A stretch of DNA of 64,000 bases from an uncultured Spartobacteria bacterium (GCA_903919125.1 CAIXGS010000009.1:1-64000); one strand, 5' to 3'. Numbered from the stretch's first letter, positions 36,494-45,720 are shown. Numbers and translations are program-made. The notes: generated by a model not told the origin, from the sequence alone.

Positions 36494-36769
36494 TCATGGG
36501 CGTTCGGCGGTTGGTTGTGTTGTTGAGGTTGCAGGGGCACCGTCCGCTGAGACATTTGGTTCGATGGTCAGTTTTAGCCCAAGGCAGTCGAGCAACCGCC
36601 CTAGCACCTCAAGGGATGGGTTGCCCTTGCCGGACTCGATGTTACTGAGTGTGTGAACCGCGATCTCCGCCAAGTCTGCGAGATCCTTCTGTCGAATGCC
36701 GAGGCTATGTCGTCGTTTTCAGAGTCAGGAGGAAGCAACGACAGCCAAGTTTCGCGAGTCCATATTCAT
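36494..36769 (-). pseudogene. XRE/HipB-like HTH regulator with two in-frame stops
   Basis: From an ATG at 36769 the minus strand reads MNMDSRNLAVVASS, then TGA CTC TGA, and then in the same frame KRRHSLGIRQKDLADLAEIA followed by VHTLSNIESGKGNPSLEVLG, a complete Cro/CI-type helix-turn-helix of the HipB/y4mF antitoxin kind, ending at 36494 after a Thr/Pro-rich tail. The two stops lie in the short linker before the DNA-binding domain, and no start codon is available between them and the domain. No toxin partner (HipA kinase or HigB) is left beside it. It is either a recent pseudogene or, less likely, read by an unusual start. Confidence 0.7.
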
Positions 36770-37142
36770 TTTAGTGAATAATGCGCACGATAAGGATGGA
36801 AACAATGGAGAATATCGGTCGCTTTTTCACTTTAATGTATCAAGCAATAATACCAAATCTTGAAGAAAACTGGTTCGTCTCAGGTGCTGAGCTCTTCGAA
36901 TCATCCATAAACCTCAAAGAGATGGTATAACTCCCAGGCTCGGCTGTGTGCGTGTAACTCTGTTGATCCAGTCGGGCCCCGAGGTAACATTGGTCTTAGA
37001 TCGCTCAAAGCGGGCAGGGGACTAGGTGCTCTGTGCGTCTATTTTAGCAGACGGTAGATATAAACCATTCTAGTGGATATGATTGAATGTGGCACATCCG
37101 GTTATGGCATCGCCGCGTGACTTATGGCAACCTCTGCGCTGA
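36770..37142. other. Intergenic stretch before queA
   Basis: These 373 bp are more AT-rich than their surroundings. A possible 41-codon frame from the ATG at 36805 (MENIGRFFTLMYQAI) has an AAGGATGG sequence upstream but no recognised family. Nothing else could be assigned. The queA promoter probably lies in the right part. Confidence 0.4.
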
Positions 37143-38123
37143 ATGACGTTGCGCACCTCTGATTTTGATTACCCGCTGCCTGAGGCCCTGATTGCGAGCC
37201 ATCCACCAGAGCGTCGCGAGGATGCCCGGATGCTCGTGGTGTACCGCTCCGAAGGACGCTGGGAACACCGGCGCATTGCCGATTTGCCCGAGTATATTCG
37301 ACCAGGGGATCTTGCCGTTTTCAACGATACACGCGTCATTCCGGCAAGAGTTTACAGTGATGACGGGCGCCTCGAATTGCTGTTATTGGAAGCGGAGGGG
37401 CCTGCGACTTGGCGGTGTTTGGTCAAGCCGGGTCGCAAATTGCGCGTTGGGGCGGAGTTTAAGGCGGGCGGGGTGACTGGGATTGTCCAAGAGGTTTTCC
37501 CAGATGGCGACCGGCTCATTGCCTTCGATGCGCCGCTGGATTTGCAGCGGGTGGGTGAATTGCCGCTGCCTCCGTACATGGGGCGGACCGCAGAGTTAGC
37601 GGATCGAGAACGTTACCAGACCATTTACGCCCGCGAGGAAGGTTCGGTTGCGGCGCCCACGGCGGGACTGCATTTTACTCCAGAATTAATGGCGTCAATG
37701 CCGCACGCCTTTGTCACATTGCACGTCGGCACGGGAACCTTTCGCTCGGTACTGACGGAGACATTAGAGGATCATCCGATGCACTCCGAGCGCTTTGATC
37801 TGCCGGAGGCTACCGCGCTTAAAATTAACGAAGCGCAGCGTGTGCTGGCTATCGGGACGACGACGGCTCGCGTGCTCGAGAGTTGCGCTTTGCACGGGGT
37901 GCCGCTCAAGGGGGCGGGCGGTAGGACTGATTTGTTCATCAAGCCGCCGCATACATTTCGTTGTGTTGGGGCGCTGCTCACTAATTTTCATTTACCCAAG
38001 AGCACCTTATTGGTGCTTGTCAGTGCCTTTGCTGGGCGCGAATTGACATTGGCGACCTATGCAGAGGCTGTGCGGGAGTCCTACCGTTTCTACAGCTACG
38101 GGGACTGCATGCTGGTGATCTAG
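37143..38123 (+). CDS. queA: S-adenosylmethionine:tRNA ribosyltransferase-isomerase
   Basis: A 326-residue cytosolic enzyme that transfers and isomerises the ribosyl part of SAM onto 7-aminomethyl-7-deazaguanine in tRNA, giving epoxyqueuosine. Family signatures are complete: DFDYPLPEALIASHPPERR at the start, VFNDTRVIPAR, VAAPTAGLHFTPEL, HVGTGTFRSV and TNFHLPKSTLLVLVSAFAG. It is slightly shorter than the usual 340-360 residues. No tgt or queG gene is adjacent in the window. It stands alone between two long intergenic stretches. Confidence 0.97.
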   Translation: MTLRTSDFDYPLPEALIASHPPERREDARMLVVYRSEGRWEHRRIADLPEYIRPGDLAVFNDTRVIPARVYSDDGRLELLLLEAEGPATWRCLVKPGRKLRVGAEFKAGGVTGIVQEVFPDGDRLIAFDAPLDLQRVGELPLPPYMGRTAELADRERYQTIYAREEGSVAAPTAGLHFTPELMASMPHAFVTLHVGTGTFRSVLTETLEDHPMHSERFDLPEATALKINEAQRVLAIGTTTARVLESCALHGVPLKGAGGRTDLFIKPPHTFRCVGALLTNFHLPKSTLLVLVSAFAGRELTLATYAEAVRESYRFYSYGDCMLVI

Positions 38124-39005
38124 AGAAGGAGTAATGCCTTTTTGGTTAGCGTGCGGGTAGCGTGCCTTTGAATTTCAGGGAGAGGAACCGCCCTAGAAAA
38201 ACTCGCAGACGGCCGCAAGCCAGCAGCCATCGCAAGCGCGAACAATGGGCCGCCGTTTTTACGAGAGAGACACCCACTAGACGCCACTCCATATGACATA
38301 CATTGTATTGCGTTATAGATAACCGTCACGCGCAGCTGAGTTTATTCAGTTGTGAATAACGTGTTGAGAACTCAGGCGCCCTATTTCGCGCGGTTTCAAT
38401 CCCCAGCAGATCCGAACGTTCCAAAGAGTACCTCACCGCTCTCAGCTTGAGATCAATCCCTAGCCCCATTCGCAACGGTCACCCAACTCGCCTCAAAACG
38501 GTAAGCGAAACGCCGCCACTCTCCACTCGCGCCGATCGCGTCGACCCACGCCACCGCAGACCGCTTCCTCGAGTCTTGCCGGCTTTGGCTCCCATTTGCC
38601 CACTTGTCTAAATGTACGATCTGCGAACCCGCATTTTAAAGAATCCCACTCCGCCGCGATCTCAGCGCCGTCGGTGGGTTCCTTGCCCACTTACCGCCCA
38701 GCAAATGGGAGAAAACAATGGATCGCAATTATCAAATTTCTCGAGCTGTAGACGGAACTTTTTCATTGGGCTCAGGAGTTCCAAGTATACGCAGAGCACG
38801 CCACTCGCTCGGGCCGGTCCAGCAAACATCAAGCACTCCAGCGCATTTTTGCTACTTTCCGCGCTGGCGCTTTTGGGCATCCTCGGCTAATCCGCTTCAG
38901 TTGCACTGAACTTTTTCTCAAGGAAACAGTTCAACCTGCAGTCCAACTTTCAAACGCCCTTAAACGTTAAGCTGATCCTTATCCACCCTTATCCACTCTG
39001 TAGCC
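38124..39005. other. Long intergenic stretch with DnaA-box-like sites
   Basis: No frame in these 882 bp resembles a protein. TGTGAATAA at 38351-38359 is the complement of TTATTCACA, and TTATCCACC (38979-38987) and TTATCCACT (38989-38997) are one-mismatch DnaA boxes, the last two directly before the next start codon. No AT-rich unwinding region, dnaA or dnaN was seen, so an origin is not claimed. Confidence 0.4.
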
Positions 39006-40430
39006 ATGGCTGAAACCGCTCTTGATACTCGTCAGAAAGCCCTCCAAATCAACCTAGACCCGCGCCTTTACGGAACCTTCGCAGAAATTGGTGCAGGACA
39101 AGAAGTGGTGCGCTGGTTTTTTCGCGTCGGCGGCGCGGCAGGAACGGTAGCCAAGAGCATGTCGGCGTATGACATGACAGTTTCAGACGCAATTTACGGC
39201 ACCTCGGAACGTTACGTTTCCCGTAAGCGCTTGGAGGCGATGCTTGCCCACGAGTACAGACTGGATGTGGAACGTCTCGATGCGAAGCGTGGCGAGCGCA
39301 CGTGCTTTTTCGCCTTTGCCGACACAGTGGCTGCGCGTTCGTTCCGTGGCGGTTCGGAGTGCCACGGTTGGATGGGCATCACCTTCCAGCACGCGCCCCG
39401 AGCGGAACCCAGTCGCATTTTGATTCACGTGCGCATGCTGGACAACGAGAACGCGGCGCAAGCTGAGGCGCTTGGGATTGTCGGTGTTAACTTGGTGTAC
39501 GGCGCGGGTTTTCTTTCGCACACACCGGAAGCGTTGTTGAGTTCGCTTCTGGATGACCTGACGGTTGGGCGCATTGAAATTGACATGGTTGAGTTCTCGG
39601 GAGCTGCCTTCGTCAATGTTGACAATCGGCTCATGAGCCTGAGATTGGTCCAATTGGGCCTTTCGGGTGCGGCGATGTTCGGCCCCAATGGCGAGGTGCT
39701 TCAGCCGTCGGAAGCCTTGTATAAGAAAGCGGTTCTCGTGGAACGCGGGGCGTTTCATCCGGTGACAAAGGTGCACATGGACATGCTGCATCTCTCGTCG
39801 GAAAAATTCCGAGCTCTCCCAGAGGTGCAAGGCAAGCAAGTCATCGAGCTCATGGAGATAACGATGCGCAACTTAATGTCAGATCAAACCGTGGTGGATC
39901 CGAAGGACTTTCTAGATCGCGCTGACGTGCTGGCTGCATGCGGACTGCCGGTGTTAGTTTCCGACTTCTCCGAATACTATCGTCTGAGTGCCTTTCTTTC
40001 TCGGATGACCAGCGAGCCCATCGGGATTGCCCTTGGTCTAACGCGTCTGCTTAATCTGTTTGACGAGCAATTTTATCAGACGCTACCGGGAGGAATTTTG
40101 GAGTCCTTTGGAAGACTTCTGAAAAACCATCTTAAACTTTTTGTTTATCCTACTTTAGACAAAGACACAGGAGCCGTGCGTCACCTTGAAACCCTGACAA
40201 ATCTAGGACCGCTTCAGCAGCTCTTTGGCTACCTTCGGGATCGCGGCTCTTTTGTAAGTTTATCGCCCAGCGACCTTTCTGTGTTATCCATTTATCCCCG
40301 CGATGTGCTTGAGGCAATCGCTTCCCACGATCCGAAGTGGAAGACGATGGTGCCGCCGGAGACCATTGAGGTGATTGAAAAGAAGCGTCTGTTTATTCAT
40401 GACCAGGGAGAACGGAATCCTTCCCACTAG
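39006..40430 (+). CDS. Conserved cytosolic protein of unknown function
   Basis: A 474-residue protein without signal peptide, membrane helix or beta-barrel pattern. Strongly patterned segments such as YGTFAEIGAGQEVVRWFFRV, KSMSAYDMTVSDAIYG, CFFAFADTVAARSF, HGWMGITFQ and IEIDMVEFSGAAFVNVDNRLMSL indicate a highly conserved family that I recall in Bacteroidota and PVC genomes, where it is often labelled TonB-dependent receptor. That label does not fit: there is no TonB box, plug or C-terminal barrel strand. The function is unknown. The start at 39006 follows two DnaA-box-like sites within 30 bp. It is monocistronic as far as can be seen. Confidence 0.85.
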   Translation: MAETALDTRQKALQINLDPRLYGTFAEIGAGQEVVRWFFRVGGAAGTVAKSMSAYDMTVSDAIYGTSERYVSRKRLEAMLAHEYRLDVERLDAKRGERTCFFAFADTVAARSFRGGSECHGWMGITFQHAPRAEPSRILIHVRMLDNENAAQAEALGIVGVNLVYGAGFLSHTPEALLSSLLDDLTVGRIEIDMVEFSGAAFVNVDNRLMSLRLVQLGLSGAAMFGPNGEVLQPSEALYKKAVLVERGAFHPVTKVHMDMLHLSSEKFRALPEVQGKQVIELMEITMRNLMSDQTVVDPKDFLDRADVLAACGLPVLVSDFSEYYRLSAFLSRMTSEPIGIALGLTRLLNLFDEQFYQTLPGGILESFGRLLKNHLKLFVYPTLDKDTGAVRHLETLTNLGPLQQLFGYLRDRGSFVSLSPSDLSVLSIYPRDVLEAIASHDPKWKTMVPPETIEVIEKKRLFIHDQGERNPSH

Positions 40431-40540
40431 TGAGTGGTTTTGGCAAATTTGTACGACTGGGCGATCTGATTGCGTTCAGGGAGTTTTTTTGCAATTGGGA
40501 GGATCGCGTAACTTATCGAAAAATTCCTGAGCACTGCTTT

Positions 40541-40577
40541 TTGCTTGAAATATGTTATCATTGATAGCACTTTAGGA
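40541..40577 (+). promoter_or_regulatory. Putative promoter/operator of the toxin-antitoxin pair
   Basis: TTGCTT at 40541 is a possible -35 element. The palindrome TATCATTGATA at 40556-40566 overlaps the -10 position and lies 12 bp before the antitoxin start. Ribbon-helix-helix antitoxins usually bind such palindromes to repress their own operon. Confidence 0.45.
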
Positions 40578-40578
40578 C

Positions 40579-40824
40579 GTGCCTCAGCTCATCGTCAGAA
40601 ACATTGAAGATGCAGTCGTTCGTCAGCTTCGAACCTTGGCGGCAACTCATGGGGTTTCGATGGAAGAAGAACACCGGCGGCTTTTGAGAAGTGTGCTCTT
40701 GGGAGAACGGGAAAATCGCAAATCTTTCTCGAAAATGCTGCTTTCGATCCCAAAGTCCACGGTGGGCGAATCCGAGGGTTTGTTTGCTCGTCAGGGTGAC
40801 TTACCCAGAGAGATCGATTTGTGA
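40579..40824 (+). CDS. FitA-like ribbon-helix-helix antitoxin
   Basis: An 81-residue protein. PQLIVRNIEDAVVRQLRTLA and HGVSMEEEHRRLLRSVL form the strand-helix-helix of FitA-type antitoxins, which bind DNA as dimers; the C-terminal tail would wrap the toxin. The start is a GTG at 40579. Its stop overlaps the GTG start of the PIN gene (GTGA), so the pair is translationally coupled. It neutralises the downstream PIN ribonuclease and probably autoregulates through the palindrome at 40556. Confidence 0.88.
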   Translation: MPQLIVRNIEDAVVRQLRTLAATHGVSMEEEHRRLLRSVLLGERENRKSFSKMLLSIPKSTVGESEGLFARQGDLPREIDL

Positions 40825-41234
40825 GAGGCTACTTGGTCGATACCAACGTGCTTTCGGAACTCCGGAGAATGGCTCCTTCCGAGGTAGTATTGGGGTGGAT
40901 CTCAGCAACTCCGCCAGAGCTCCTCTTTATGAGTGTGCTCACATTGGCAGAACTCAGCCGGGGAGCGAAGCTTTCGAGGCGCAAAGATGCCCGCTCAGCG
41001 ATCGCTTTAGATCATTGGATCGCGGAGGTGCGACTGGACTTTGCTGAGCGCATTCTTTGTGTGGACCATGAAATCGCTGAATGCTGGGCTCGATTATCAC
41101 CACAGCAACCTTTGCCGGTCATTGATGGGCTTTTAGCGGCCACAGCAAGTGTGCACGATTTGACTGTAGTGACCCGTAATGCAGAAGATTTTGAACGCTC
41201 AGGAGTAAGAGTTTTGAACCCATTTAATTTGTAG
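40821..41234 (+). CDS. FitB/VapC-like PIN-domain toxin
   Basis: A 137-residue PIN-domain ribonuclease. The acidic metal-binding residues are visible in YLVDTNVLSELRR (Asp7), LTLAELSRGAK (Glu), PVIDGLLAATA (Asp near 99) and VVTRNAEDFERSGVRVLNPF at the end. VapC/FitB toxins cleave RNA, often tRNA, when freed from the antitoxin. It starts with a GTG overlapping the antitoxin stop. All four acidic positions appear intact, so the toxin is probably functional. Confidence 0.92.
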   Translation: MRGYLVDTNVLSELRRMAPSEVVLGWISATPPELLFMSVLTLAELSRGAKLSRRKDARSAIALDHWIAEVRLDFAERILCVDHEIAECWARLSPQQPLPVIDGLLAATASVHDLTVVTRNAEDFERSGVRVLNPFNL

Positions 41235-41355
41235 CAATCCTTTGAGACTTGGCACTGAACATAGCGCTAGGACTCTTGATTTTGGGCTTTAGCGTTTTTG
41301 ACTTATTTGAAATTGCCAGTTCAACTCGCATTCCTAATCGTTAGTCTGGTTTCAC

Positions 41356-42099
41356 ATGGGTCCATATCTCCTTATAGATAACAGCAATTCTTTCACCAAA
41401 TTCACTGTATCTGCAGAAGACCAGTTGGGCCCAGTGAGCAGCCTACCTACGCGTGGCCTGAGCGCCGATGCACTCCGGAGTTTGGTCAGTGATTGGACGT
41501 TTGGCTCGGTCGTTGTGTGTTCCGTTGTGCCTCAAACCGCCGCCCTGTTAGTCCAAACGTTTGCTCACCTGCCCCTTCTACAGGTTTCTTCCTCCATCGA
41601 TCTGGGCATTGGTATCGACTATCCAGCGCCGGAATCCATCGGAGCCGATCGTTTGGCAAACGCGGTTGCCGCCTTGGCTCTATTTAAGACGCCTGCGGTG
41701 GTGGTGGACTTTGGCACGGCGCTAACGTTTGACATTCTCTCTCGCGAGCGCAACTACGTCGGCGGCGTGATAGCCCCCGGGTTGGAGGCAATGACGAACT
41801 ATCTGCACGAGCGCACCGCCTTATTGCCCAAGATCACGCTTTTGGAGCCGCCCAGTGTGATCGGTAAGTCTACCGAACACGCGATGCTCGCTGGAGCCGT
41901 TTACGGTTATCGTGGACTGGTGCGGGAAATTCTGGCGGAGATCCGCCGCACACTTCCCGGCGCCGCCGAAGACCTCCGCGTGGTCGCCACGGGTGGTTAC
42001 GCAGAGTTAATTGCTGCCGGACTCCCGGAAATTTCCTCGGTCCATCCGGCGCTTACTTTGGAGGGGCTCAGGCTCATCGCAAAACGCCACTTTAATTAA
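41356..42099 (+). CDS. coaX: Type III pantothenate kinase
   Basis: A 247-residue cytosolic kinase of the ASKHA fold that makes 4'-phosphopantothenate, the first step of coenzyme A synthesis. The motifs are LLIDNSNSFTKFTV at the N-terminus (phosphate loop, with Asn-Ser-Asn in place of the more usual Gly-Asn-Thr), VVCSVVP, GIDYPAPESIGADRLANAVA, VVVDFGTALTFD and GGVIAPGLEAM. Length is close to the usual 250-260 residues. It lies 121 bp after the toxin gene and seems independent of it. Confidence 0.92.
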   Translation: MGPYLLIDNSNSFTKFTVSAEDQLGPVSSLPTRGLSADALRSLVSDWTFGSVVVCSVVPQTAALLVQTFAHLPLLQVSSSIDLGIGIDYPAPESIGADRLANAVAALALFKTPAVVVDFGTALTFDILSRERNYVGGVIAPGLEAMTNYLHERTALLPKITLLEPPSVIGKSTEHAMLAGAVYGYRGLVREILAEIRRTLPGAAEDLRVVATGGYAELIAAGLPEISSVHPALTLEGLRLIAKRHFN

Positions 42100-42214
42100 C
42101 GGCGCCCGCAAGTTTGCGATAAGGCACACCACTCGCCTTTATAGGCGCGAGAGGTGATTTCAGAATCGTCCACAGCGTTTGCCTCAATGCCATAAATGAG
42201 GTACACACTGGAGT

Positions 42215-42946
42215 ATGCGCTCCCCTGCTCTCCCCATCCTTCGCTATTTTGCGGTCGTTTGTATCGCCAGTTCCCCGACACCTCCGGCGCACTGCTCTGA
42301 ATCACGCCTCAGTGCGGACGCGGCAAAATGGGAGGCATTGGTGCAAAAAAAGCTGTCTCAGCCACCTCCCCAGGAAGGCTCGGTGATCTGCGTGGGAAGT
42401 TCGCACATGGCAAAGTGGAGCACGTTGGAAGAGGATCTGGCGCCTTTGCGCACTTACAATATGGGGATCGGCGGCAGTCGGATGCGGCATGCTGCGGAGT
42501 TGTTCATTCCACGACTGGTGCTCCCCTTCAAGCCGCGTGCGGTACTGCTGTATGAGGGAAGCAATGATTTGGCCGCAGGAATCCAGCCCGCAGAGATTTT
42601 GAAATCGTTTCAATCATTGCACCAACAATTGCACGAAACACTTCCCCAAACTCGCCTCTACGTTTTGGGCGTGGTTCCTAGTCCTGGAAAGCGCTTTGAA
42701 AAATGGGATGCCATCGTGGAACTCAACCACTTGCTGGAGGCCGAATGCGCTCAAAACCCTTGGATCCGCTTTTTAGATACCACTAGCGGACTGCTGGACA
42801 ATAAAGGAAAACCTCGCACGGAATGCTTCATTCTCAATGACATACACATGACAGCCGCAGGTTACGAAGTTTGGAAGTCGATCGTCGCGCCAGTACTGAT
42901 TCAAGCAGAAAGCGTTCTTGCGCCCGCGCAAAGCGTTGCGCCGTAG
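42215..42946 (+). CDS. Secreted SGNH/GDSL-type hydrolase
   Basis: A 243-residue protein with an N-terminal export segment (ILRYFAVVCIASSPTPPAHC), whose Cys could also be a lipid-attachment site. The SGNH blocks are CVGSSHMAKW (nucleophile Ser), NMGIGGSRM (Gly), LLYEGSNDLAAG (Asn) and NDIHMTAAGYEVW (Asp and His). The family hydrolyses acyl esters on lipids or sugars; the substrate is unknown. It follows coaX by 115 bp and is convergent with a small lipoprotein gene. Confidence 0.88.
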   Translation: MRSPALPILRYFAVVCIASSPTPPAHCSESRLSADAAKWEALVQKKLSQPPPQEGSVICVGSSHMAKWSTLEEDLAPLRTYNMGIGGSRMRHAAELFIPRLVLPFKPRAVLLYEGSNDLAAGIQPAEILKSFQSLHQQLHETLPQTRLYVLGVVPSPGKRFEKWDAIVELNHLLEAECAQNPWIRFLDTTSGLLDNKGKPRTECFILNDIHMTAAGYEVWKSIVAPVLIQAESVLAPAQSVAP

Positions 42947-42971
42947 AGTTCGTTTTGTGGGGAAACTAGCG

Positions 42972-43391
42972 CTAGGGCGCTGGAGTGAGCTGGAACGTGC
43001 CAGCATCGTTTCGCGCGCCGTATTGAGCCTCGAACTTACTGGGCAGCAGGCTGCCTTTATAGGTGTAAAGACCACCACCCACGAAGGATTTAAGTTCTTT
43101 TTGCCCTGCAATCTGAAAGCCAGCACCCTGTTTTTGGGCGTCCAGCGTCACTGGATAAGCTGTAGTGAATCCGTGCCAGCGGGCTTCAAAAAACGCATCC
43201 ATCTTGCCTGCAGTGGGCGAAGACAGCACCGCGCGCAAACGCCCGCCCGCATGATGCTTTTCGCTGTACCACTGACCAGTCCAGCGTTGTTGGGGAGAAT
43301 CTTTCCAAGCCCGCTCGAATTTTGGAGAAACGCAACTGACCAAACCGAGTCCCAGCAGTCCAACGGAAATTTGCGATAATTTATTTCTCAT
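42972..43391 (-). CDS. Small putative lipoprotein
   Basis: A 139-residue protein with a lipobox-type signal (MRNKLSQISVGLLGLGLVSC, Cys20). The mature part is beta-rich (WTGQWYSEKHHAGGRLRAVL, MDAFFEARWHGF, LYTYKGSLLPSKFEAQYGA) and resembles small secreted proteins common in PVC genomes, with no known function. The ATG at 43391 is preferred over a TTG four codons upstream. It is divergent from the phosphatase-RpiB-GlyA fusion gene. Confidence 0.75.
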   Translation of the reverse strand: MRNKLSQISVGLLGLGLVSCVSPKFERAWKDSPQQRWTGQWYSEKHHAGGRLRAVLSSPTAGKMDAFFEARWHGFTTAYPVTLDAQKQGAGFQIAGQKELKSFVGGGLYTYKGSLLPSKFEAQYGARNDAGTFQLTPAP

Positions 43392-43521
43392 GACAGGCTT
43401 CAAAATCGAGTTTGAATCATGCCATTCCCCTAGCTCTCAGGCAATCCTGCAAAGCAACGGATTGTTTACTGCTGGGCGATTGCCTTTTTGAACCAAGCAC
43501 CCTACCTTCCCGCCTTTTCCT

Positions 43522-45720
43522 ATGAGCCACTACTCGGCAAAACGCGTCCTCTTTGTGTGTACAGGAAACAGTTGTCGCAGCCCTATGGCTGAGGCGCTTT
43601 TTCGCCACGCAACCAGAGACCGCCAAGACCTTGAAACCGCTTCCGCCGGCGTGCACGCGACCCTTGGAGAACCAGCGAGCAAGCATGCCATCGAGGCCTG
43701 TAAGCAACTCGATATTTCTCTACAACAACACCGTGCCCAACCTATTACGAAATCGCTTGTGGATTGGGCCACGCACATCTTCTGCATGACTTCAGGGCAC
43801 CGCGAAGCCCTTGAAGACGAATTCCCCGAAGCCGCCCGCAAGGCCAATCTAGTGTGCGACTTCGACCCCGCCCTCCCCTCGCAAGTTCCTGATCCCATCG
43901 GACAAGGCCTTGCCGCCTACCTTAGCACGCGTGACGTTCTGTTTCGTGCCATTCCTTCCTTGCTTCATTTTATAGATTCCAAACCCATGAGTGATACCAT
44001 ACCCCATTCTCCCGTAATAACTTCCTCTCAAAGTGAGCGAGCTCTGCGTGTCGCAATCGGCTCCGATCACGGCGCCTTGGAACTCAAGACCGCCGTCCAT
44101 GAACTGCTTTCCCGCCGGGGCCATGCCGTATCGGACTTCGGTACGTACGGCAGCGCGAGTGTGGATTATCCAGACTTCGCTCAATCCGTTGCGCATGTCG
44201 TTGCAGGCAAGGAGGCGGATTTCGGTATCCTGATGTGTACCAGTGGAATCGGCATGAGCATCGCTGCCAACCGCTTTCCCCACGTACGCGCCGCTTTGGT
44301 GTCGAATGCCGACGACGCTCGGCTCACACGCCGCCACAACGACGCCAACGTTTTGTGTATGGGTACCAACCACGTTGAACCTTCAGCCGCTGCGCGCATC
44401 GTTGACGCCTTCCTTTCCACCGCCTTCGAAGGAGGCCGCCACGAAAGGCGCGTAGAGAAAATCGAACACGCAGGTGCCGACTCAAAAATGGCGCTTTCAG
44501 AGGCGGATCCTGAGATTTACTCAGCCATTCAACTGGAGGAAAAGCGCCAGTTTGAGAATATTGAACTCATTGCCTCTGAGAATTTTACATCACGTGCAGT
44601 GATGGAGGCGCAAGGTTCCTGCCTGACCAACAAGTACGCGGAAGGCTATCCGGGGCGCCGTTGGTACGGGGGCTGCGAAAACGTCGATATCGTCGAGCAG
44701 CTCGCCATCGATCGCGCTAAGGAACTCTTCGGAGCCGAACACGCCAACGTCCAGCCACACTCCGGTTCACAGGCGAACATGGCCGTTTACTTTTCAGTGC
44801 TCCAAACCGGTGATCGGATGCTCACCATGGACCTCAACCACGGCGGCCATCTCACCCATGGCAACAAAGCCAACTTTTCTGGCCGTCTCTTTGATATCGT
44901 TCATTACGGAGTTTCCCCTACCGACGAGCGCATCGATTACGACGCTCTGGCCAAAACGGCATTGGAGGTGAAACCCAAGATGGTTACGGCGGGAGCCAGC
45001 GCCTATCCCCGCATCATCGATTTCGAACGTCTCCGTGCCATCGCGGATTCTGTGGGCGCATATCTGCTTGTAGACATGGCCCACATTGCGGGTCTGGTCG
45101 CTGGGGGGGCGCATCCCTCGCCAGTACCGCTCGCAGACTTCGTGACGACCACGACGCACAAAAGCCTGCGCGGTCCTCGAAGCGGCCTCATTTTATGTAA
45201 AGCACAGTTCGCTAAAGGCGTTGACTCGCAGGTGTTCCCAGGTTGCCAAGGCGGCCCGCTCGAGCACGTCATTGCGGCTAAAGCGGTTTGCTTCAAAGAA
45301 GCGCTTCAACCTTCGTTCAAAGCCTATGCTGCCCAGATTGTGAGCAATGCCAAAGCCCTTGCGGCGCGCCTCGCCCATCACGGCTACCGAATCGTCTCCG
45401 GTGGCACCGACAACCACGTCATGCTCGTGGATTTGCGTCCCCACGGAATCAATGGTAAGCAGGCGCAGGAAGCCCTTGATCACGCGGGGATCACCGTGAA
45501 CAAAAACGGTATCCCCTTCGACACCGAGAAAATCACCCTAGGCGGAGGTATCCGCATCGGAACCCCTGCGGTGACCACCCGTGGCATGAAAGAAGAAGAG
45601 ATGATGGAAATTGCCGACCTGATTCACAGCGGACTTTCCAATGTGCAGGATCCCGCCGCGTTGGCTGCCATCAAAGGCACCGTGCGCGACTTCACTCGAC
45701 GTTTTCCCCTTCCCCACTGA
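43522..45720 (+). CDS. Triple fusion: LMW protein phosphatase, RpiB, GlyA
   Basis: A single open frame of 732 residues with three enzyme domains. Residues 1-150 are a low-molecular-weight protein phosphatase with the P-loop CTGNSCR (Cys13 to Arg19) and the acid in PDPIG (Asp124); Ser17 stands where the arginine phosphatase YwlE has Thr and tyrosine phosphatases have Ile. Residues 172-315 are ribose-5-phosphate isomerase B ([11 protein letters not shown], Cys239 in [14 protein letters not shown]). Residues 323-732 are serine hydroxymethyltransferase ([14 protein letters not shown] Lys547 in [14 protein letters not shown]). No stop separates the domains. Internal ATGs at 43987 and 44488 could start separate products. 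Bacillus subtilis has ywlE, ywlF (rpiB), ywlG and glyA in that order. Confidence 0.9.
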   Translation: MSHYSAKRVLFVCTGNSCRSPMAEALFRHATRDRQDLETASAGVHATLGEPASKHAIEACKQLDISLQQHRAQPITKSLVDWATHIFCMTSGHREALEDEFPEAARKANLVCDFDPALPSQVPDPIGQGLAAYLSTRDVLFRAIPSLLHFIDSKPMSDTIPHSPVITSSQSERALRVAIGSDHGALELKTAVHELLSRRGHAVSDFGTYGSASVDYPDFAQSVAHVVAGKEADFGILMCTSGIGMSIAANRFPHVRAALVSNADDARLTRRHNDANVLCMGTNHVEPSAAARIVDAFLSTAFEGGRHERRVEKIEHAGADSKMALSEADPEIYSAIQLEEKRQFENIELIASENFTSRAVMEAQGSCLTNKYAEGYPGRRWYGGCENVDIVEQLAIDRAKELFGAEHANVQPHSGSQANMAVYFSVLQTGDRMLTMDLNHGGHLTHGNKANFSGRLFDIVHYGVSPTDERIDYDALAKTALEVKPKMVTAGASAYPRIIDFERLRAIADSVGAYLLVDMAHIAGLVAGGAHPSPVPLADFVTTTTHKSLRGPRSGLILCKAQFAKGVDSQVFPGCQGGPLEHVIAAKAVCFKEALQPSFKAYAAQIVSNAKALAARLAHHGYRIVSGGTDNHVMLVDLRPHGINGKQAQEALDHAGITVNKNGIPFDTEKITLGGGIRIGTPAVTTRGMKEEEMMEIADLIHSGLSNVQDPAALAAIKGTVRDFTRRFPLPH

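Noticed and set aside
36805-36930. 41-codon frame MENIGRFFTLMYQAI with AAGGATGG upstream
   Set aside because: Too short and without family resemblance; kept only as a remark on the intergenic stretch.
38300-38460. tRNA-like GGTTTCAATCC segment
   Set aside because: No acceptor stem or anticodon arm could be paired around it.
38124-39005. Replication origin
   Set aside because: Only three imperfect DnaA-box-like sites; no unwinding region and no dnaA, dnaN or gidA neighbours.
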